15,395 bases of DNA from NCBI GenBank assembly GCA_947455285.1, contig CANGOK010000040.1, forward strand, positions 1 to 15,395. Direction: 5' to 3'. A program made the translations under genes and the position numbers. The DNA comes from Beijerinckiaceae bacterium. GTDB taxonomy: Bacteria > Pseudomonadota > Alphaproteobacteria > Rhizobiales > Beijerinckiaceae. Shown here piece by piece: positions 13,387 to 15,395 of this stretch (position 1 is its first letter; each line of letters opens with the position of its first letter). Under the pieces are notes generated by a model that was given only the letters and a program-made list of their open reading frames with translations, ran no database searches and was not told the origin of the DNA.

Positions 13387-15089
13387 TGTCGGCGGCCGGG
13401 GGGCTCGCACGCCGTAGCGAGGGACAGGGCTACAGGGTCGCGGTCATCGCGGCCCTCGTTCTTGTGGTGATGACGCCTGTCGGGCTCATCCTCTATCAGA
13501 GCTTTCTCGACGCGCCGTTCTTCGACAAGACCGCGCGGATGAGCCTTGAGGCCTATGATTATGTGCTGACTGATCCGGACTTCTGGACGGCGCTCGGCAC
13601 GACGGCGCTCTTCGCGGTGGGGCTCGTGGCGGTGGCTGTGCCGCTCGGCGCCATGCTGGCCTTCTTGCTGTCGCGCACCGATCTCGTCGGCAAGCGCTGG
13701 CTGGAGCCTGTGGCGCTGGTGCCGATGTTCCTCTCCTCCATCGTTCTGGCCTTCGGCTACACGGTCGCGGTCGGGCCGTCTGGCTTTGTATCGCTTTGGA
13801 TGAAAGAGACCTTCGGCATCAAGCCCTGGAGCATTTACAGCCTCGGCGGGATGATCCTGATCGGCGGCTTGAGCCATGTGCCGAATGTCTATCTTTATGT
13901 CTCGTCGGCCATGCGCAGCCTGCCTTCTGATCTCGAGGAGGCCGCGCGGGCCTCCGGCGCAAGCATCTGGCGCGTGTCTCTCGACGTCACCTTGCCCATG
14001 GTTTTGCCCTCGCTGATTTTTGCCGCGGCGCTCAACCTCTTGCTGGGCTTCGAGACCTTCGGCATTCCGCTCGTGCTGGGCGACCCCAGCGGCATCGTGG
14101 TGCTGACGACCTACATCTACAAGGTCAACGGCATCTTCGGCACGCCGACCTATCATGTGATGGCGGTGGTTGCGGTGGCCTTGATCCTTATCACCCTGCC
14201 GCTCGTTTATTTTCAGCGCCTGCTTTTGCGGAACAGCCGTCGTTATGCGGCCGTTGGCGGCAAGGGCGCGCGGGCGACGCCGCTGCGGCTCGGGCCAAGC
14301 GGGCAGGTCATCGCCTGGAGCCTCATCGCTCTGTGGCTCGTGGTCTCAGTCGCTCTTCCCATCGGCGGCATCACTGTGCGCGCCTTCGTTGACGCTTGGG
14401 GCGAGGGTGTACGCCTGCGCGACCATCTCACGCTCGCTCATTTCGCGCATGTATTCGATACGCCGAGCCTGTTCCGCGGCATCATCAATACGTTGCTGCT
14501 CGCCGTGATCGGCGGCGCCTTCGCGGTCGCGATATATCTGGCGGTGGGTCTTGCGGGCCATCGCAACAAGGGGCCGAGCGGGGCCTTGCTCGATTACATG
14601 GTCCTGCTGCCGCGCGCGCTGCCCGGCATCATCATCGGCCTCGCATTCTTTTGGGTTTTCCTCTTCGTGCCCTTCCTGACGCCGCTGCGGCCCACGCTCG
14701 TGAGCCTCTTCGTCGCCTATACGGTGGTAGGCCTGTCCTATGGGTTGCGCATCATTCAGGCGACCTTGTTGCAGGTCGCGCCTGAGCTTGAAGAATCTTC
14801 CCGCACCACGGGCGCAAGCCCCATGCGAACCTGGCGCGATACGGTGATCCCGATCATCCGGCCGGGCCTCGTCGGCGCATGGTCGCTGATCATGATCGTC
14901 TTCCTGCGTGAATATGCGACGGGCGTCTATCTTATGGGCGTCGGCACCGAAGTGGTCGGCACCCTGATGGTCTCGTTGCTGACCTCTGGGTCCATGGACC
15001 AGATCGCCGCGCTCGCCTTCCTCAGCATTCTTTTCACAGCCCTCGGCCTTGGTTTCGCCCTGCGGCTCGGAGCCCGCATCCATGACTGA
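13386..15089 (+). CDS. ABC transporter permease, two fused membrane domains (FbpB/AfuB type)
   Basis: The 567-residue product is the membrane channel of the importer, with two tandem permease halves in one chain. Hydrophobic helices recur throughout, beginning with VAVIAALVLVVMTPVGLILY and, in the second half, VIAWSLIALWLVVSVALP; about 12 are expected. Each half carries the EAA loop that docks on the ATPase: EEAARASGASIWR at 184-196 and EESSRTTGASPMR at 469-481. This duplicated layout is usual for Fe(III), thiamine and related importers and means the gene supplies both halves of the pore. It overlaps the binding-protein gene by one base and the ATPase gene by eight, so the three are one operon. 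Confidence 0.95.
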   Translation: MSAAGGLARRSEGQGYRVAVIAALVLVVMTPVGLILYQSFLDAPFFDKTARMSLEAYDYVLTDPDFWTALGTTALFAVGLVAVAVPLGAMLAFLLSRTDLVGKRWLEPVALVPMFLSSIVLAFGYTVAVGPSGFVSLWMKETFGIKPWSIYSLGGMILIGGLSHVPNVYLYVSSAMRSLPSDLEEAARASGASIWRVSLDVTLPMVLPSLIFAAALNLLLGFETFGIPLVLGDPSGIVVLTTYIYKVNGIFGTPTYHVMAVVAVALILITLPLVYFQRLLLRNSRRYAAVGGKGARATPLRLGPSGQVIAWSLIALWLVVSVALPIGGITVRAFVDAWGEGVRLRDHLTLAHFAHVFDTPSLFRGIINTLLLAVIGGAFAVAIYLAVGLAGHRNKGPSGALLDYMVLLPRALPGIIIGLAFFWVFLFVPFLTPLRPTLVSLFVAYTVVGLSYGLRIIQATLLQVAPELEESSRTTGASPMRTWRDTVIPIIRPGLVGAWSLIMIVFLREYATGVYLMGVGTEVVGTLMVSLLTSGSMDQIAALAFLSILFTALGLGFALRLGARIHD

Positions 15090-15395
15090 TCTCAGCGTCT
15101 CCAACGTCGAGAAATGGCTCGGCGGAAATCACATCCTGCGCGGCGCCTCCTTCGAGGCGAACAAGGGCACCATCGTTGCGCTGCTCGGCGCCTCTGGCAG
15201 CGGCAAGACCACGCTCCTGCGTTGCATCGCGGGGCTTGAGCAGCCCGAGGGCGGGCGTATCGAGATTGGCGGCAATGTCGTGCTGGATTCATCGCGCGGC
15301 GTCGCCCTGCCGCCTGAAAAGCGTAACATCGGCCTCGTCTTCCAATCCTACGCCCTGTGGCCCCATCGCAATGTCTTCGACAATGTCGCCTACGG
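15082..15395 (+). CDS. ABC transporter ATP-binding protein, 3'-truncated by window end
   Basis: The first 104 residues of the importer ATPase are visible. They include the Walker A motif GASGSGKT (36-43) and the Q-loop in VFQSYALWPHRNVFDNV (Q88). Between them, EQPEGGRIEIGG and LPPEKRNIGLVFQ are typical of FbpC/PotA-type subunits. Walker B, the signature motif and any C-terminal regulatory domain lie beyond the window. The ATG overlaps the end of the permease gene by eight bases, the mark of tight coupling. It energises uptake through the permease just upstream. Confidence 0.95.
   Translation, partial: MTDLSVSNVEKWLGGNHILRGASFEANKGTIVALLGASGSGKTTLLRCIAGLEQPEGGRIEIGGNVVLDSSRGVALPPEKRNIGLVFQSYALWPHRNVFDNVAY

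Noticed and set aside
12226..13410. A 394-codon minus-strand open frame opposite the binding-protein gene
   Set aside because: It is antisense to a clear gene with signal peptide, ribosome site and operon overlap, and no domain is recognisable in the frame.

Overview
The window is GC-rich chromosomal DNA, with intergenic islands of much lower GC. It most likely comes from an alphaproteobacterium of the Hyphomicrobiales (Rhizobiales) type. Three things point there: the order dihydroorotase-like gene, plsY, dprA; a gatC-gatA ... gatB set beside a divergent ruvX; and several short rhizobial-style hypothetical genes. This placement is inferred from gene order and protein character, not from a marker gene. 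No tRNA, rRNA, CRISPR array, insertion sequence or phage gene was seen.

Layout. Positions 1-3099 hold a forward housekeeping block: a 5'-truncated dihydroorotase-like gene with a degenerate active site, plsY (phospholipid synthesis) and dprA (DNA processing), with plsY and dprA overlapping at ATGA. A small conserved-looking gene (3102-3326) points back at dprA, followed by an AT-rich gap. ruvX (3595-4080, minus) and gatC (4219-4506, plus) diverge from a shared 138-base region. The GatCAB amidotransferase genes follow as gatC, gatA and, 2.4 kb further on, gatB. Between gatA and gatB sit egtB and egtD (6178-8402), an overlapping pair for ergothioneine synthesis. The 68 bases ending at the egtB start codon can fold into a long hairpin that pairs both the Shine-Dalgarno sequence and the first base of the start codon. 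This is the most striking non-coding signal in the window.

After gatB comes a perfect 11-base-pair stem and then a gene-poor 632-base gap, which holds small palindromes and a possible gene remnant. A lysine/alanine-repeat histone H1-like gene (10592-11020) follows and ends at a clear intrinsic terminator. Next are two small exported proteins of unknown function, one minus (11121-11528) and one plus (11796-12149). The right end is an ABC importer operon of FbpABC/AfuABC layout: a Tat-exported binding protein, a double-domain permease and an ATPase cut by the window edge. All three genes overlap their neighbours and are surely co-transcribed. The ligand is not settled by the sequence.

How the genes work together: GatCAB corrects misacylated Glu-tRNA(Gln)/Asp-tRNA(Asn). 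EgtD trimethylates histidine and EgtB attaches sulfur to the product (hercynine). PlsY supplies lysophosphatidate. The ABC importer takes up a small, probably anionic or metal-complexed, ligand from the periplasm.
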